A stretch of DNA of 64,000 nucleotides from assembly GCF_001613125.1 (NCBI RefSeq), contig NZ_BDBT01000001.1, positions 1 to 64,000 on the forward strand. The letters are read 5' to 3'. The position numbers were made by a program, and so were the translations under genes. Numbering within the stretch: the first letter of the stretch is position 1; the number at the start of each line of letters is the position of its first letter. Positions 1 to 9,594 of this stretch are shown here, one piece after another. The notes beneath the pieces are model-generated. The model was not told the origin of the DNA and made no database searches. It saw only the letters and a program-made list of their open reading frames with translations. This DNA is from Nocardia shimofusensis NBRC 100134 (GTDB lineage: Bacteria; Actinomycetota; Actinomycetes; Mycobacteriales; Mycobacteriaceae).

Positions 1-178
1 TGCGCCAGCCCGCGCCCAGGCGCCCCTGGCTCAGCTCCCCGGACAGCCACGCGACGACCGGCGCGACCTCCTCCGGCGCGGCCGCGCGCAGCAACTCCGC
101 CAATGCGGCGATCTTGGCTTTCCTGGACCGCGTGGACCGCACGGCGGCCGAAGTTCGTACGACATCGGCGAACAGCAC
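1..178 (-). CDS. ATP-dependent DNA ligase, N-terminal fragment (runs off window)
   Basis: Reading the minus strand from a GTG at 178 gives [20 protein letters not shown] followed by [21 protein letters not shown] and [15 protein letters not shown]. This is the characteristic start of the actinobacterial LigB-type ATP-dependent DNA ligase (helical N-terminal DNA-binding region). The enzyme seals nicks using ATP via a lysyl-AMP intermediate; the catalytic KxDG motif lies beyond the window. A second in-frame GTG at 187 is possible, but 178 fits the family start better. It diverges from the RamB-type regulator with about 93 bp between starts. Only about 59 residues are visible, so the call rests on the N-terminal pattern. 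Confidence 0.8.
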   Translation of the reverse strand, partial: MLFADVVRTSAAVRSTRSRKAKIAALAELLRAAAPEEVAPVVAWLSGELSQGRLGAGWR

Positions 179-271
179 ACCTCTCACGGTAACCGTGAGT
201 ATCGGCAACGGCTGTGACCGCGCTGCTAATTTCGCATTGGCAGAGCTGCGAAACCGCTCTAAACTGGACGA

Positions 272-1678
272 ATGGCCAAGACCTATGTGGGCGCCCGACT
301 GCGGCAACTGCGCACCGAGCGCGGCTTGAGCCAGGTCGTGCTCGCCCAGCAGCTCGAGATCTCGGCCAGCTACTTGAACCAGATCGAACACGACGTGCGC
401 CCGCTGACGGTACCGGTCCTGCTCAAGATCAGCGACGTGTTCGGCGTGGACGCGACCTTCTTCTCCTCCCAGGACGACACCCGGCTCATCGCCGAGCTCC
501 AGGAGGTCGTGATGGATCAGGAACTCGGCATCGAGGCCGACACCCAGGAGATCGCCGAGATGGTCTCCGCGCATCCGAGCATGGCCCGCGCCATGGTGGC
601 CATGCACAACCGCTATCGCAACACCAGCGCTCAGCTGGCCGCGGCCACCGAGGACCGCTTCGCCGACGGCGCGGGCAGCGCCACCATCTCCAAGCCGCAC
701 GAGGAAGTGCGCGACTACTTCTATCAACGCCAGAACTACATCCACGAACTCGACACCGCTGCCGAGGAACTCAATTCGCGCATCCGGCTGCACGGCGGCG
801 ACGTCAACACAGGAATCGCCAGAATCCTGCGCGAACACGGTGTGCGCATCATCGAGCGCATCGATCTCGGCGAGGGCGTGCTGCACCGCTACGACCCCGA
901 GGCGCTGCGCCTGGAGATCTCCCCGCATCTGTCCGGCGGGCAGCGCACCTTCAAGCTGGCCGCCGAGCTGGCCTACTACGAATGCGGCGACCTGCTCGAA
1001 AAGCTGGTCGACGAAGGCAACTTCGCCGCAGAGGACACCCGCAAGCTGGCGATGCTCGGTCTGGCCAACTACTTCGCGGCCGCCACCGTGCTGCCCTACA
1101 CCCACTTCCTCGAGGTCGCCGAGGACTTCCGCTACGACATCGAGCGGCTCTCGGCGTTCTTCTCGCAGAGCTACGAGACCATCTGCCACCGGCTTTCGAC
1201 CATGCAGCGCCCGTCGGCGCGCGGCGTGCCGTTCTCCTTCGTCCGGGTGGACCGGGCGGGCAACATGTCCAAACGCCAGTCCGCCACCGGTTTCCACTTC
1301 TCCTCCAGCGGCGGCACCTGCCCGCTGTGGAACGTCTACGAGACCTTCGCCTACCCCGGCAAGATCATGACCCAGATCGCGCAGATGCCCGACGGGCGCA
1401 AGTACCTGTGGGTCGCGCGCACCGTGGAGCGCCGCGCGACGCGCTACGGGCAGCCGAGCAAGACTTTCGCCATCGGCCTGGGATGCGAAGTGCGCCACGC
1501 GGGCCGGGTGGTCTATGCCGACGGCATCGACCTCGATCAGGTCAAGGCCACGCCGATCGGCGCGGGCTGCCGGGTCTGCGAGCGAGCCAACTGCCCACAA
1601 CGCGCGTTTCCGCCGCTGGGCAAAACCCTCGACATCAGCGAACACCGCAGCTCGGTATCGCCGTATGTGCTGAAGTAG
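272..1678 (+). CDS. ramB: RamB/ScfR-type XRE transcriptional regulator
   Basis: 468 aa. Residues about 5-60 form an XRE helix-turn-helix ([20 protein letters not shown], then [11 protein letters not shown]). The middle is an IrrE/ImmA-like DUF955 region and the C-terminal half is the DUF2083 region ending in a cysteine cluster ([12 protein letters not shown]). This three-part layout and length match RamB of Corynebacterium and Mycobacterium, which controls glyoxylate-cycle and acetate genes in response to acyl-CoA or short-chain fatty acids. Start ATG is preceded by a poor RBS, so a leaderless message is possible. The usual RamB target aceA is not adjacent here; the nearest downstream gene is urtA 172 bp away. 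Family assignment is firm, orthology with RamB is likely rather than proven. Confidence 0.82.
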   Translation: MAKTYVGARLRQLRTERGLSQVVLAQQLEISASYLNQIEHDVRPLTVPVLLKISDVFGVDATFFSSQDDTRLIAELQEVVMDQELGIEADTQEIAEMVSAHPSMARAMVAMHNRYRNTSAQLAAATEDRFADGAGSATISKPHEEVRDYFYQRQNYIHELDTAAEELNSRIRLHGGDVNTGIARILREHGVRIIERIDLGEGVLHRYDPEALRLEISPHLSGGQRTFKLAAELAYYECGDLLEKLVDEGNFAAEDTRKLAMLGLANYFAAATVLPYTHFLEVAEDFRYDIERLSAFFSQSYETICHRLSTMQRPSARGVPFSFVRVDRAGNMSKRQSATGFHFSSSGGTCPLWNVYETFAYPGKIMTQIAQMPDGRKYLWVARTVERRATRYGQPSKTFAIGLGCEVRHAGRVVYADGIDLDQVKATPIGAGCRVCERANCPQRAFPPLGKTLDISEHRSSVSPYVLK

Positions 1679-1723
1679 CAGCCCTTTTCCTGGAGAATCG
1701 ACAGAGAACCGGACAGACCGGAC

Positions 1724-1745
1724 GTTTCGTTCACGAGACCGAAAC
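1724..1745. promoter_or_regulatory. Inverted repeat upstream of urtA
   Basis: GTTTCG (1724-1729) and CGAAAC (1740-1745) form an inverted repeat with a 10 bp spacer, about 105 bp before the urtA start. Urea transport operons are usually nitrogen controlled (GlnR or AmtR in actinobacteria); the element loosely resembles such half-sites but does not match a full GlnR box. Treated as a candidate operator only. Confidence 0.3.
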
Positions 1746-1850
1746 ATCGGCAATCCACTTGTCATCGACAGATATTCCGGCGCAACAACTGCTGGCTAAC
1801 GTTCGCGGCACGAATACAGCCGCTGTATACGCGCCAGAAGGGTTCGCCAC

Positions 1851-3125
1851 ATGTCTGATCCACGTTCCACTCGTCGGCAGAGATCTCGTCGAGTGAGCAA
1901 AGCGCTGGTCGCACCGACCGCGCTCGCACTCACCGGCCTCCTGCTGACCGCCTGTGGCGCCAAGGACGACGCGGACTCCGACGTCGCCGCCGCATCCTGC
2001 GTCGACACCTCGGGTCCGAGCATCAAAGTCGGTTCACTGCACTCCCTTTCGGGCACGATGGCCATCTCCGAGGTCACCGTCGCCAACTCCACCAAGCTGG
2101 CCGTCGACCAGATCAACGCCGCCGGCGGCGTGCTCGGCAAGCAGATCGAACTGGTGCTCGAGGACGGCGCGTCCGACCCGAAGACCTTCGCCGAGAAGGC
2201 CGAGAAACTGATCAGCTCCGACTGTGTCGCGGCGGTGTTCGGCGGCTGGACCTCGTCGAGCCGAAAGGCCATGCTGCCCAAGTTCGAGAGCCTCGACTCG
2301 CTGCTGTACTACCCGGTGCAATACGAAGGCCTGGAAGACAGCAAGAACATCTTCTACACCGGCGCCACCACCAACCAGCAGATCGTCCCGGCGCTGGACT
2401 ACCTGAAGCAGAAGGGCGTGAAGTCGCTCTACCTGGTGGGTTCGGACTACGTCTTCCCGCAGACCGCCAACCGCGAGATCAAGGCCTACGCCGAGGCCAA
2501 CGGCATCGAGATCAAGGGCGAGGACTACACCCCGCTGGGCTCGACCGACTTCTCCACCATCGTCAACAAGGTCCGCACCGCCGACGCCGACGCGGTCTTC
2601 AACACCCTCAACGGCGACTCCAACGTCGCGTTCTTCCGCGAGTACACCAACGCGGGCCTCAAAGCCGCCGACATGCCGGTGGTCTCGGTGTCCATCGCCG
2701 AGGAGGAGGTCGCCGGCATCGGCGCCCAGAACATCGCGGGCCAGCTGACCGCCTGGAACTACTACCAGACCGTCGACACACCGCAGAACAAGGCCTTCGT
2801 CGACGCCTACAAGGCCGCCTTCGGCGCCGACAAGCCCACCTCCGACCCGATGGAAGCCGCCTACACCTCGGTCTACCTGTGGAAGAACACCGTCGAGAAG
2901 GCGAATTCCTTCGCGGTGGCCGACATCCAGGCCAATGCCGACGGCGTCACCTTCGACGCGCCGGAGGGCCTGGTCACCATCGACGGCTCCAACCACCACA
3001 TCACCAAGACCGCCCGCATCGGTGAGATCCGGGCCGACGGCCTGATCTACACGGTCTGGGATTCGGGTCAGCCGATCCAGCCGGATCCGTACCTGAAGTC
3101 CTACCCGTGGGCCGACGGACTCTGA
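1851..3125 (+). CDS. urtA: Urea ABC transporter substrate-binding lipoprotein UrtA
   Basis: 424 aa. Twin-arginine-rich N-terminus, hydrophobic stretch and a lipobox LTAC (Cys35) predict a lipoprotein anchored outside the membrane. The mature part is a type-1 periplasmic-binding fold (Peripla_BP_6), with urea/short-chain-amide-type signatures such as [17 protein letters not shown] near residue 62 and [11 protein letters not shown]. It captures urea for the UrtBC permease. ATG 1851 follows an AAGGG Shine-Dalgarno. First gene of a tight five-gene operon; the GntR gene after urtE may regulate it. The order urtABCDE and the sequence make this assignment secure. Confidence 0.95.
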   Translation: MSDPRSTRRQRSRRVSKALVAPTALALTGLLLTACGAKDDADSDVAAASCVDTSGPSIKVGSLHSLSGTMAISEVTVANSTKLAVDQINAAGGVLGKQIELVLEDGASDPKTFAEKAEKLISSDCVAAVFGGWTSSSRKAMLPKFESLDSLLYYPVQYEGLEDSKNIFYTGATTNQQIVPALDYLKQKGVKSLYLVGSDYVFPQTANREIKAYAEANGIEIKGEDYTPLGSTDFSTIVNKVRTADADAVFNTLNGDSNVAFFREYTNAGLKAADMPVVSVSIAEEEVAGIGAQNIAGQLTAWNYYQTVDTPQNKAFVDAYKAAFGADKPTSDPMEAAYTSVYLWKNTVEKANSFAVADIQANADGVTFDAPEGLVTIDGSNHHITKTARIGEIRADGLIYTVWDSGQPIQPDPYLKSYPWADGL

Positions 3126-3145
3126 CCGGGGAGCGCTGACCTGAC

Positions 3146-4030
3146 GTGGACGTACTTGTCGGACAACTCTTCACCGGATTGAGCCTCGGCTCGATTCTGC
3201 TGCTCGCCGCTCTCGGTTTGTCGCTGACCTTCGGTCAGATGGGCGTGATCAACATGGCCCATGGGGAATTCATCATGGCCGGTTGCTACACGACCTATGT
3301 CGTGCAGAAAGTGTTCACCTCCGCGGGGGTGTCGCTGTTCGTGGCGCTGGTCATCGGGTTCCTCGTCGGCGGCGCGTTGGGCGCGGCATTGGAGATGGGG
3401 TTGATCCGCTGGATGTACGACCGGCCGCTGGACACGCTGCTGGTGACATTCGGTGTGGGCCTGGTATTGCAGCAGCTGGCCCGCGACATCTTCGGCGCAC
3501 CCGCCAAGAACGTGCTGGTGCCCGAGTTCCTGAGCGGCGGCGTCGAGATCATGGGCGCCGTCGTTCCGAAAACACGAATCTTCATCCTGGTGCTGGCGAT
3601 CGTCGCGGTGACGGTGCTGGCAGCGGTGTTGAAGGCGACGCCGCTGGGCCGGCGGATCAGGGCCGTGGTGCAGAACCGGGGTCTGGCCGAAACCAGCGGC
3701 GTATCCAGCCGATTCACCGACATCAGCACCTTCTTCATCGGTTCCGGCCTCGCCGGTGTGGCCGGTGTGGCGCTGACGCTGATCGGCTCGACGAGCCCGA
3801 CGATCGGGCAGAGCTATCTGATCGACGCCTTCCTGGTGGTCGTGATCGGTGGCCTCGGGCAGATCAAGGGCACGGTGATCGCGGCCTTCGCCCTCGGCCT
3901 GCTCAATTCCTTCATCGAGTACTCGACCACCGCGTCGATCGCCAAGGTGATCGTCTTCGTGATCATCGTGATCGTGCTGCAGGTCCGCCCGCAGGGTCTG
4001 TTCACGGTTCGCACAAGGAGTCTGGCGTGA
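3146..4030 (+). CDS. urtB: Urea ABC transporter permease UrtB
   Basis: 294 aa integral membrane protein of the LivH/BPD_transp_2 family with about eight hydrophobic segments. Typical features include LGLSLTFGQMGVINMAHGEF near the N-terminus and the GLAGVAGVALTLIGSTSPTIGQ region. With UrtC it forms the urea-conducting channel in the cytoplasmic membrane. It begins with GTG 20 bp after urtA stops, and its TGA stop overlaps the GTG start of urtC (GTGA), so the two permease genes are translationally coupled. No anomaly seen; identity is supported by both sequence and operon position. Confidence 0.94.
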   Translation: MDVLVGQLFTGLSLGSILLLAALGLSLTFGQMGVINMAHGEFIMAGCYTTYVVQKVFTSAGVSLFVALVIGFLVGGALGAALEMGLIRWMYDRPLDTLLVTFGVGLVLQQLARDIFGAPAKNVLVPEFLSGGVEIMGAVVPKTRIFILVLAIVAVTVLAAVLKATPLGRRIRAVVQNRGLAETSGVSSRFTDISTFFIGSGLAGVAGVALTLIGSTSPTIGQSYLIDAFLVVVIGGLGQIKGTVIAAFALGLLNSFIEYSTTASIAKVIVFVIIVIVLQVRPQGLFTVRTRSLA

Positions 4031-5229
4031 CCTCACTGGTGTCCTCCTGGCAACGCGCACGGCGGGAACGTTCCTCGCTCACCACGCTCGCCGGCTTCGC
4101 CGTCGCCGCGATCCTGTTGTTCGCGGTGGCTCCCGCGGTGCTCAGCGATTTCCGGCTCAATCTGCTCGCGAAGTTCCTGTGCTTCGCCATCGTCGCCGTC
4201 GGCATCGGCCTGGCCTGGGGGCGCGGCGGCATGCTGACCCTCGGCCAGGGTGTGTTCTTCGGTCTCGGCGCCTACATCATGGCCATGCACATGCAGATGG
4301 CCGATGCCGCCCGGCTCGGCCAGGACGTGCCCGGCTTCATGCAGATCGCCGGCATCCGTCACCTGCCGACGCTCTGGCAGCCGTTCGCCTCCGCGCCGGT
4401 CGCCCTGGTGGGCATCCTGGTGGTGCCCGGCCTGGTCGCCGCGGTGCTCGGCTACGGCGTGTTCAAGCGCCGGGTGAAGGGCGCCTACTTCGCCATCCTG
4501 AGCCAGGCGCTTGCGGCGGCGATGGCCATCCTGCTCACCGGTCAGCAGATGCTCGGCGGCTTCACCGGCCTGTCGGATTTCCGTGCCTTCTTCGGCTTCA
4601 AGCTCTCCGACCCGGCCAACCGGCAGATGCTGTTCTTCATCGCCTCGGGCACGCTGCTCGTGGTGGTCGCCATCGTGCGTCAGCTGATGCACAGCCGCTA
4701 CGGCGAACTGCTGGTCGCGGTGCGCGATCAGGAGGAACGGGTCCGCTTCCTCGGCTACGACCCGGCCGATGTCAAGATCCTGGCCTACGTGGTGGCGGCC
4801 TTCTTCGCCGGTATCGCGGGCGCGCTGTTCACCCCGATCGTCGGCATCATCTCCCCCGCCGACATCGGCGTGGTGCCCTCGATCGCCTTCCTGATCGGCG
4901 TCGCCATCGGCGGCCGGACCACCCTGCTCGGCCCCGTGCTCGGCGCGATCGGCGTGGCCTGGGCGCAGACCACCCTGTCCGAGCAGTTCCCCTCGGGCTG
5001 GACCTACCTGCAGGGCATCCTGTTCATCGTCGTCGTCGGCTTCATCCCCGCCGGTCTGGCCGGTGTGTGGCCGATGGCAAAGGGGTTCTGGCAGTCCCGC
5101 TTCGGCATGCCCCCCACCCCGGACGCGCCCGTCCCGGCGTCGAAGACCGATCCCGCCGATGTCGGCGAGTCCCTGGTGGGTGGCACGTTCACCGCCCCGG
5201 ACGAAGAGGAGAAGGTGGAATCGCGATGA
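4027..5229 (+). CDS. urtC: Urea ABC transporter permease UrtC
   Basis: 400 aa, LivM-family permease. Multiple transmembrane segments, with the conserved GRGGMLTLGQGVFFGLGAYI stretch near residue 60 and a C-terminal cytoplasmic tail rich in Pro, Asp and Glu. It pairs with UrtB to form the membrane channel. Start GTG at 4027 overlaps the urtB stop by 4 bp; its own stop overlaps the urtD ATG (ATGA). The frame stays open well upstream inside urtB but only the GTG fits the family start. Assignment secure from sequence and context. Confidence 0.94.
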   Translation: MTSLVSSWQRARRERSSLTTLAGFAVAAILLFAVAPAVLSDFRLNLLAKFLCFAIVAVGIGLAWGRGGMLTLGQGVFFGLGAYIMAMHMQMADAARLGQDVPGFMQIAGIRHLPTLWQPFASAPVALVGILVVPGLVAAVLGYGVFKRRVKGAYFAILSQALAAAMAILLTGQQMLGGFTGLSDFRAFFGFKLSDPANRQMLFFIASGTLLVVVAIVRQLMHSRYGELLVAVRDQEERVRFLGYDPADVKILAYVVAAFFAGIAGALFTPIVGIISPADIGVVPSIAFLIGVAIGGRTTLLGPVLGAIGVAWAQTTLSEQFPSGWTYLQGILFIVVVGFIPAGLAGVWPMAKGFWQSRFGMPPTPDAPVPASKTDPADVGESLVGGTFTAPDEEEKVESR

Positions 5230-6053
5230 CCGCTCCCGCACAGGAACCCCGGCTCGGCGGCAACGCCGGTATGGACAGCGAATACCTCGAGATTCGCGGC
5301 CTCTCGGTCAGTTTCGATGGCTTCAAGGCAGTGACCGACGTCGATCTGACCGTCCTGCAGGGCGACCTGCGGTTCCTCATCGGCCCCAACGGCGCGGGCA
5401 AGACCACCCTGATCGACGCCATCACCGGCCTGGTGCCCGCCACCGGGTCGGCCCAGAAATCCGGCGCCGAACTGCTCGGCAAGAAGGTGCACCAGATCGC
5501 CCGGCTCGGCGTCGGCCGAACCTTCCAGACCGCCAGCGTCTTCGAGGAGCTGTCGGTCCTGCAGAACCTCGACATCGCCGCGGGCGCGGGCCGCTCCTTC
5601 CTCACCATGCTGCGCAGGCGCAAGGCCGTGCTGCCCGCCATCGAGGAGGCGCTCGAGACCACCGGTCTCACGGCGTTGCGCGACAAGCCCGCCGGTGTGC
5701 TCGCCCACGGTCAGAAGCAGTGGCTCGAGATCGGCATGCTGCTGGTGCAGAACGCCTCGGTGCTGCTGCTCGACGAGCCGGTGGCGGGTATGAGCGCCGA
5801 GGAACGTGAGGAGACCGGAAACCTGTTGCGCCGCATCGGCGCCGAGCGGGTGGTCGTGGTCGTGGAGCACGACATGGAGTTCATGCGCTCGTTCGCCACC
5901 TCGGTGACGGTGCTGGCGGGCGGCAAGGTGCTCAGCGAGGGCACCGTCGAACAGGTACAGGCCGATCCGAAGGTGCAGGAGGTCTACCTCGGCACCGCCG
6001 CGGCGATCGGCACCGAGCTCGAGAAGGAGTCCGACGATGCTCGAGCTCGTTGA
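5226..6053 (+). CDS. urtD: Urea ABC transporter ATP-binding protein UrtD
   Basis: 275 aa ABC ATPase. Walker A is GPNGAGKTT, the signature region reads LAHGQKQWLEIGM instead of LSGGQ, which is typical of UrtD/LivG-like proteins, and Walker B is VLLLDEPVAGM. It powers urea import together with UrtE on the cytoplasmic face of UrtBC. ATG at 5226 overlaps the urtC stop, and the 3' end overlaps urtE by 17 bp, indicating coupled translation. An alternative internal start is Met16, but the coupled ATG is preferred. Confidence 0.94.
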   Translation: MTAPAQEPRLGGNAGMDSEYLEIRGLSVSFDGFKAVTDVDLTVLQGDLRFLIGPNGAGKTTLIDAITGLVPATGSAQKSGAELLGKKVHQIARLGVGRTFQTASVFEELSVLQNLDIAAGAGRSFLTMLRRRKAVLPAIEEALETTGLTALRDKPAGVLAHGQKQWLEIGMLLVQNASVLLLDEPVAGMSAEEREETGNLLRRIGAERVVVVVEHDMEFMRSFATSVTVLAGGKVLSEGTVEQVQADPKVQEVYLGTAAAIGTELEKESDDARAR

Positions 6054-6729
6054 CATCAGGTCCGGTTACGGTCGGACCGAGGTCATCCACAATGTGTCGC
6101 TGACCGTCCCCGACGACAGCGTGGTGGCCGTCATGGGCCACAACGGCGCGGGCAAGACCACCCTGCTGCGCACCGCCGTCGGGCTGATCGGCGCCAAGTC
6201 CGGCGAGATCCGCTTCGACGGGGAGAACATCACCAAGTACTCCCCCTCCAAGCGGGTCAAGCGCGGCATCGCCTATGTCCCGCAGGGCCAGCAGAGTTTT
6301 CCCCAGCTGACCACAGCCGAGAACCTGCAGGTGGTGGCCGACGGCCGCAAGCGCGGCAAGGCGCTGATCGAGGAATCCCTCGACCTGTTCCCCGCGCTGC
6401 GCGAACTGCTCACCCGCAAAGCCGGTCTGCTCTCCGGCGGCCAGCGCCAGCAACTGGCGATCGCGCGGGCACTGATCACCGAGCCGAAGCTGCTGATCCT
6501 GGACGAGCCGACCGAGGGCATCCAGCCCTCGGTGGTGGCCGAGATCGAGCGCACCATCATCGATCTCACCCATCGCGGCGGGCTCAGCGTGCTGCTCGTC
6601 GAACAGCACATCGGCTTCGCCCTGCAGGCCGCGCAGCGCTATTACGTGCTGGAATCCGGCAGAGCGACATCGACCGGCGAGGGCGGCAAGGGCGCGGAAA
6701 CCGCGGTGCGCGCCGCGATGGCGATCTGA
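6037..6729 (+). CDS. urtE: Urea ABC transporter ATP-binding protein UrtE
   Basis: 230 aa ABC ATPase of the LivF class. Starts with MLELVDIRSGYG, Walker A is GHNGAGKTT, the signature is LSGGQRQ and Walker B is LLILDEPTEGIQP, the last typical of UrtE/LivF. It forms the second nucleotide-binding subunit of the urea importer. The start lies inside the end of urtD (17 bp overlap) behind a GAGAAGGAG-like RBS. The C-terminal tail after VLESGRATSTGEG is slightly divergent but of family length. Seven bp separate its stop from the GntR gene. Confidence 0.94.
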   Translation: MLELVDIRSGYGRTEVIHNVSLTVPDDSVVAVMGHNGAGKTTLLRTAVGLIGAKSGEIRFDGENITKYSPSKRVKRGIAYVPQGQQSFPQLTTAENLQVVADGRKRGKALIEESLDLFPALRELLTRKAGLLSGGQRQQLAIARALITEPKLLILDEPTEGIQPSVVAEIERTIIDLTHRGGLSVLLVEQHIGFALQAAQRYYVLESGRATSTGEGGKGAETAVRAAMAI

Positions 6730-6736
6730 GCGCGCC

Positions 6737-7447
6737 ATGACGCGCCGGGGGCGGGTGCCACTGGGTGAACAGGTCTACCACCAGCTGCGCCACGATCTCG
6801 CCTCCGGCGCCGTCGTGCCCACCGAACGGCTCAGCGAGGAACGTCTAGCCGGGGCCTACGGCGTCTCCCGCACTCCCGTGCGCGAAGCACTGACCCGCCT
6901 GCAGGCCGACGGCCTCGTCCAACGCCACCCCGACGGTCTCTACCCGTACCGGCCCCGCCTGGAGGATCTCGACGACCTCTTCGAACTGCGGGTCACCCTG
7001 GAGGCCAGAGGAATACAGCGCGTCACCGGCCCCCGCCCGGCATCGGGCGCACGGCGCGCCCACGATCTCGACGAAGTCCGCGCCCAGTTGCGACACTGGC
7101 GCCGCCTGCGCGACGCGCCGCCGACCCCGAGCCTGAGCCTGCTCACCGAGGACGAGCGCTTCCACACCACCCTGCTCGCCGCCGCGGGCAACCACGCTCT
7201 GGCCGAAGCTCTGACCTCCGTGCACGTCCGCCTGCGTCCGGTCCGCATCCTCGACCTGCCCACCCCCGACCGCATCACCCACATGATCGCCGAGCACATC
7301 ACCATCGCCGAGCATCTGCTGGCAGGCGAACCCGAGACCGCACTGTCGGTGTTGATCGCCCACATCGAGTCCTCGCGCGCCCACGTACTGACCCGCACCG
7401 GACACGCCCTGGAGATGGCCGAACTCGGCCGGGCCGTGCGGGACTGA
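6737..7447 (+). CDS. GntR/FCD-family transcriptional regulator
   Basis: 236 aa. N-terminal winged helix of the GntR family (YHQLRHDLASGAVVPTERLS, then GVSRTPVREALTRLQADGLV) is followed by an all-helical FCD ligand domain with the ED-RFH-, GN- and C-terminal H-I-H metal-binding pattern. It starts 7 bp after urtE and so is probably the last gene of the urt operon. FCD regulators respond to small carboxylates; here a role in controlling urea uptake or linked nitrogen use is inferred from position only. No cognate operator was identified with confidence. Confidence 0.85.
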   Translation: MTRRGRVPLGEQVYHQLRHDLASGAVVPTERLSEERLAGAYGVSRTPVREALTRLQADGLVQRHPDGLYPYRPRLEDLDDLFELRVTLEARGIQRVTGPRPASGARRAHDLDEVRAQLRHWRRLRDAPPTPSLSLLTEDERFHTTLLAAAGNHALAEALTSVHVRLRPVRILDLPTPDRITHMIAEHITIAEHLLAGEPETALSVLIAHIESSRAHVLTRTGHALEMAELGRAVRD

Positions 7448-7451
7448 GCGA

Positions 7452-7485
7452 TGCGGGCGACCGGAAGCAGACACCGACGCCCGCA
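7452..7485. terminator. Candidate terminator hairpin between convergent genes
   Basis: TGCGGGCG (7452-7459) pairs with CGCCCGCA (7478-7485) across an 18-nt loop, in the 50 bp between the GntR gene and the convergent DUF1353 gene. No U-run follows, as is common in high-GC actinobacteria. Confidence 0.4.
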
Positions 7486-7497
7486 GGATCGCCCTGC

Positions 7498-8460
7498 CTA
7501 CCACCCGGTCAGGGCGATGGCGAACACCACGACCGCGGCGACCACCCCGGCGACTGCCGACACCCGGACCAGCCCGGGGTGCCGGCGGTAGACCGTCTCG
7601 GCGGCCCAGTACAGCGCGCCCAGGAACACGATCGGCAACACCGCGAGCAGCAGGATCGCCGCGATCGGGCCGAGTATCCAGCCCGCGACGCGGAATCTTC
7701 CCCACAAGATGCCGAGCGCGAGCGGGATCACGACGCTGCCCGCGAATCCGCCCAGTAATCCCGGCCAGCCGTCCCCGATCCAGGGCACCTTCGGCACGCC
7801 GATCGCGAGCCCGCCCAGCCGGATGTTCTCGACACCCAGCACATCCAGCGTCGAAAGGATTCCGAGCACGACGATCAGTCCCGCCGTGCCGCACAGCGCG
7901 CCGAAGTAATACCACCTGCGCAGCGGGCTCCACTCGACCTGGGTGCCGTGGAACATGGTGGCGGCGGTGACCGCGGCCCAGACCAGCCAGGCGCGCAGGG
8001 TCGGTGTGCCGGTGGCGATCATGGCGTCCCGGAAGATGCGGTCGGCCTGGTCACGGGTGATCGGCGTCGCGGCGACGTAGCCCCACCTTCGACGATCCTC
8101 CCGCTCCGGATCGCGGCGGTCTTTCCCTGGCCTCGGATCGTCGTGGTCCTTTTCGAGAACGAGACCATCGTGCAGGATCGCCGCGGGCAGGTGTGATCCG
8201 GTCTTGGGCACCAGCCAGGTCAGGAAGGAGGGGACCGAGGCGAAATCGGTGGTCCACTCCAGATTCGCGGGCACCACGATCGCCCCCAAGAGCGGGTCGC
8301 GGTAACCGATCCGGCGCAGCAACCGGAATATCTCGCGTCCGTTCTCGTCGAGGTCCCTGACCATCTGCAGGGTGAGGTCGTCCTCCCACTCGGCACAGGT
8401 GAGGTCTTCACCGACGACGCTGTAGAACGGCCCACCCTCTTCCGCGACCGTGATCTCCAT
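7498..8460 (-). CDS. DUF1353 domain membrane protein
   Basis: 320 aa from ATG 8460 (an ATG at 8484 is also in frame). The N-terminal half carries the DUF1353 pattern seen in phage-related and chromosomal proteins: VPANLEWTTDFASVPSFLTW, then PAAILHDGLV and later DADRIFRDAM-like text (DQADRIFRDAMIATG). The C-terminal half has several hydrophobic segments, giving a membrane protein of about four to five helices. Function of DUF1353 is not established; a structural resemblance to peptidase-like folds has been suggested for the conserved His and Asp, but I do not assign activity. Convergent with the GntR gene, divergent from the ABM gene. Confidence 0.7.
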   Translation of the reverse strand: MEITVAEEGGPFYSVVGEDLTCAEWEDDLTLQMVRDLDENGREIFRLLRRIGYRDPLLGAIVVPANLEWTTDFASVPSFLTWLVPKTGSHLPAAILHDGLVLEKDHDDPRPGKDRRDPEREDRRRWGYVAATPITRDQADRIFRDAMIATGTPTLRAWLVWAAVTAATMFHGTQVEWSPLRRWYYFGALCGTAGLIVVLGILSTLDVLGVENIRLGGLAIGVPKVPWIGDGWPGLLGGFAGSVVIPLALGILWGRFRVAGWILGPIAAILLLAVLPIVFLGALYWAAETVYRRHPGLVRVSAVAGVVAAVVVFAIALTGW

Positions 8461-8519
8461 CGCCCCAGCGTGACAGCGGATCACCCCGTCCCCACGCGCC
8501 CACGCCGCCCGCGACGAGA

Positions 8520-8819
8520 ATGCAACCCGTGATCACCGAACACGTCGTGCTGCCCGTCGTCCCCGGCCGCGAAGAGGACTTCGAAGCCGCCTTCGCCCAG
8601 GCCCGCACCATCATCGAGTCCATGCCCGGCTTCCTGCGGCTGACCCTCGCCCGCTCCATCGAATCCCCCAGCAGCTATCTGCTTCTCGTCGACTGGGAAC
8701 GCCTCGAAGACCACACCGAAGGCTTCCGCCTGTCCCCCGAATTCCAGCGCTGGAAGGAACTCCTCCACCACTTCTACGACCCGTTCCCCACTGTCGAACA
8801 CTTCCACCAGGTCGCCTGA
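8520..8819 (+). CDS. Antibiotic biosynthesis monooxygenase (ABM) family protein
   Basis: 99 aa, the usual size of single-domain ABM proteins. The pattern ITEHVVLPVVPGREEDFEAA, PGFLRLTLARS, LLLVDWERLEDH and the C-terminal HHFYDPFPTVEHF fits the dimeric alpha-beta barrel fold. Members oxidise quinols, heme or polyketide intermediates without a cofactor, but many are uncharacterised, so the substrate cannot be inferred. It stands alone, divergent from the DUF1353 gene (59 bp between starts) and convergent with the mce operon end. Confidence 0.8.
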   Translation: MQPVITEHVVLPVVPGREEDFEAAFAQARTIIESMPGFLRLTLARSIESPSSYLLLVDWERLEDHTEGFRLSPEFQRWKELLHHFYDPFPTVEHFHQVA

Positions 8820-8898
8820 CCCGGCACACCTTCAGCCGGTGGCGCCGTGGCGTCGGCACCGGAGCATCTCGCCTCGAACGCACCGCTTCCAGTCGATA

Positions 8899-8914
8899 GC
8901 TCTGGCGTCAGAGC
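8899..8914. terminator. Small hairpin between ABM gene and mce operon end
   Basis: GCTCTG-GCGT-CAGAGC, a perfect 6 bp stem with a 4-nt loop, lies in the 125 bp gap between two convergent genes. It could end transcription from either side; short stem and no U-run keep confidence low. Confidence 0.3.
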
Positions 8915-8944
8915 CGTCGGCGCAGGCATTCGGCTGACGAATTG

Positions 8945-9580
8945 TCAGCGGCCTCCGGTGCCGGGCGCGCCGGCTCCGGGCAGGCCGCCGCCGACGCCGC
9001 CGACGTCGGTGATCGTCCAGTTCGAGGCGCGGTCCATGGTGACGGTGTAGGTGGCGGTGGCGGCGACACCGTCGGGGGTCTGCTTGCTCTTGGAGGTCAT
9101 GTCGACGAAGACCTGCACCACGAACCGGTCGCCGTCGGTCTCGGAGACATCGGCGGCCAGCAGGCGGGCGGTCGCGGTGTATTCCATCTGGCTCAGCCAG
9201 GGGCCCACCACGTCGACGGCGGCTTCGAGCTTGGGCGCGAGTTGTTCGCTGACGCCGTTGGTGAGGGCCTCGCGCCAGGCATCGAGATCGCGGAAATCGA
9301 CTTCCGAGACGCGCAGCGCGTACTCCGAGGCGGCGGTCTCGGCCGCGGCCTCGGTGTCCAGGCGGGATCGCAGGGCCGACAGCTGGTCGGCGGAATCGTC
9401 GGTCGCCCAGAGCGCGCCGAACGTCACGGCGGCGACGAGGGCGAGGACCGCGAGGACCGCGACGGCGCGGACGGACTGCCACCACGGGTCGCCGGGCTTG
9501 CGGCGCTCCCCGGCACTCCGGGACTCGGTGCTGTCGGCCGAGTTCTGCACACCCTCGTCGGTGTCGGCGGCATTCGTCAT
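8945..9580 (-). CDS. Mce-associated membrane protein
   Basis: 211 aa from ATG 9580. A basic, charged N-terminal cytoplasmic segment is followed by a single transmembrane helix (VRAVAVLAVLALVAAVTFGA, residues about 38-57) and an extracytoplasmic domain of the Mce-associated (Mas) type with EYALRVSEVDFRDLDAWREA. Mas proteins help stabilise Mce lipid-import complexes in mycobacteria. It starts 15 bp after the mceF stop and is the last gene of the operon. The C-terminus is Gly/Pro-rich. Most mce operons carry two such genes; only one is found here. Confidence 0.82.
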   Translation of the reverse strand: MTNAADTDEGVQNSADSTESRSAGERRKPGDPWWQSVRAVAVLAVLALVAAVTFGALWATDDSADQLSALRSRLDTEAAAETAASEYALRVSEVDFRDLDAWREALTNGVSEQLAPKLEAAVDVVGPWLSQMEYTATARLLAADVSETDGDRFVVQVFVDMTSKSKQTPDGVAATATYTVTMDRASNWTITDVGGVGGGLPGAGAPGTGGR

Positions 9581-9594
9581 GATTTCGTCTCTTC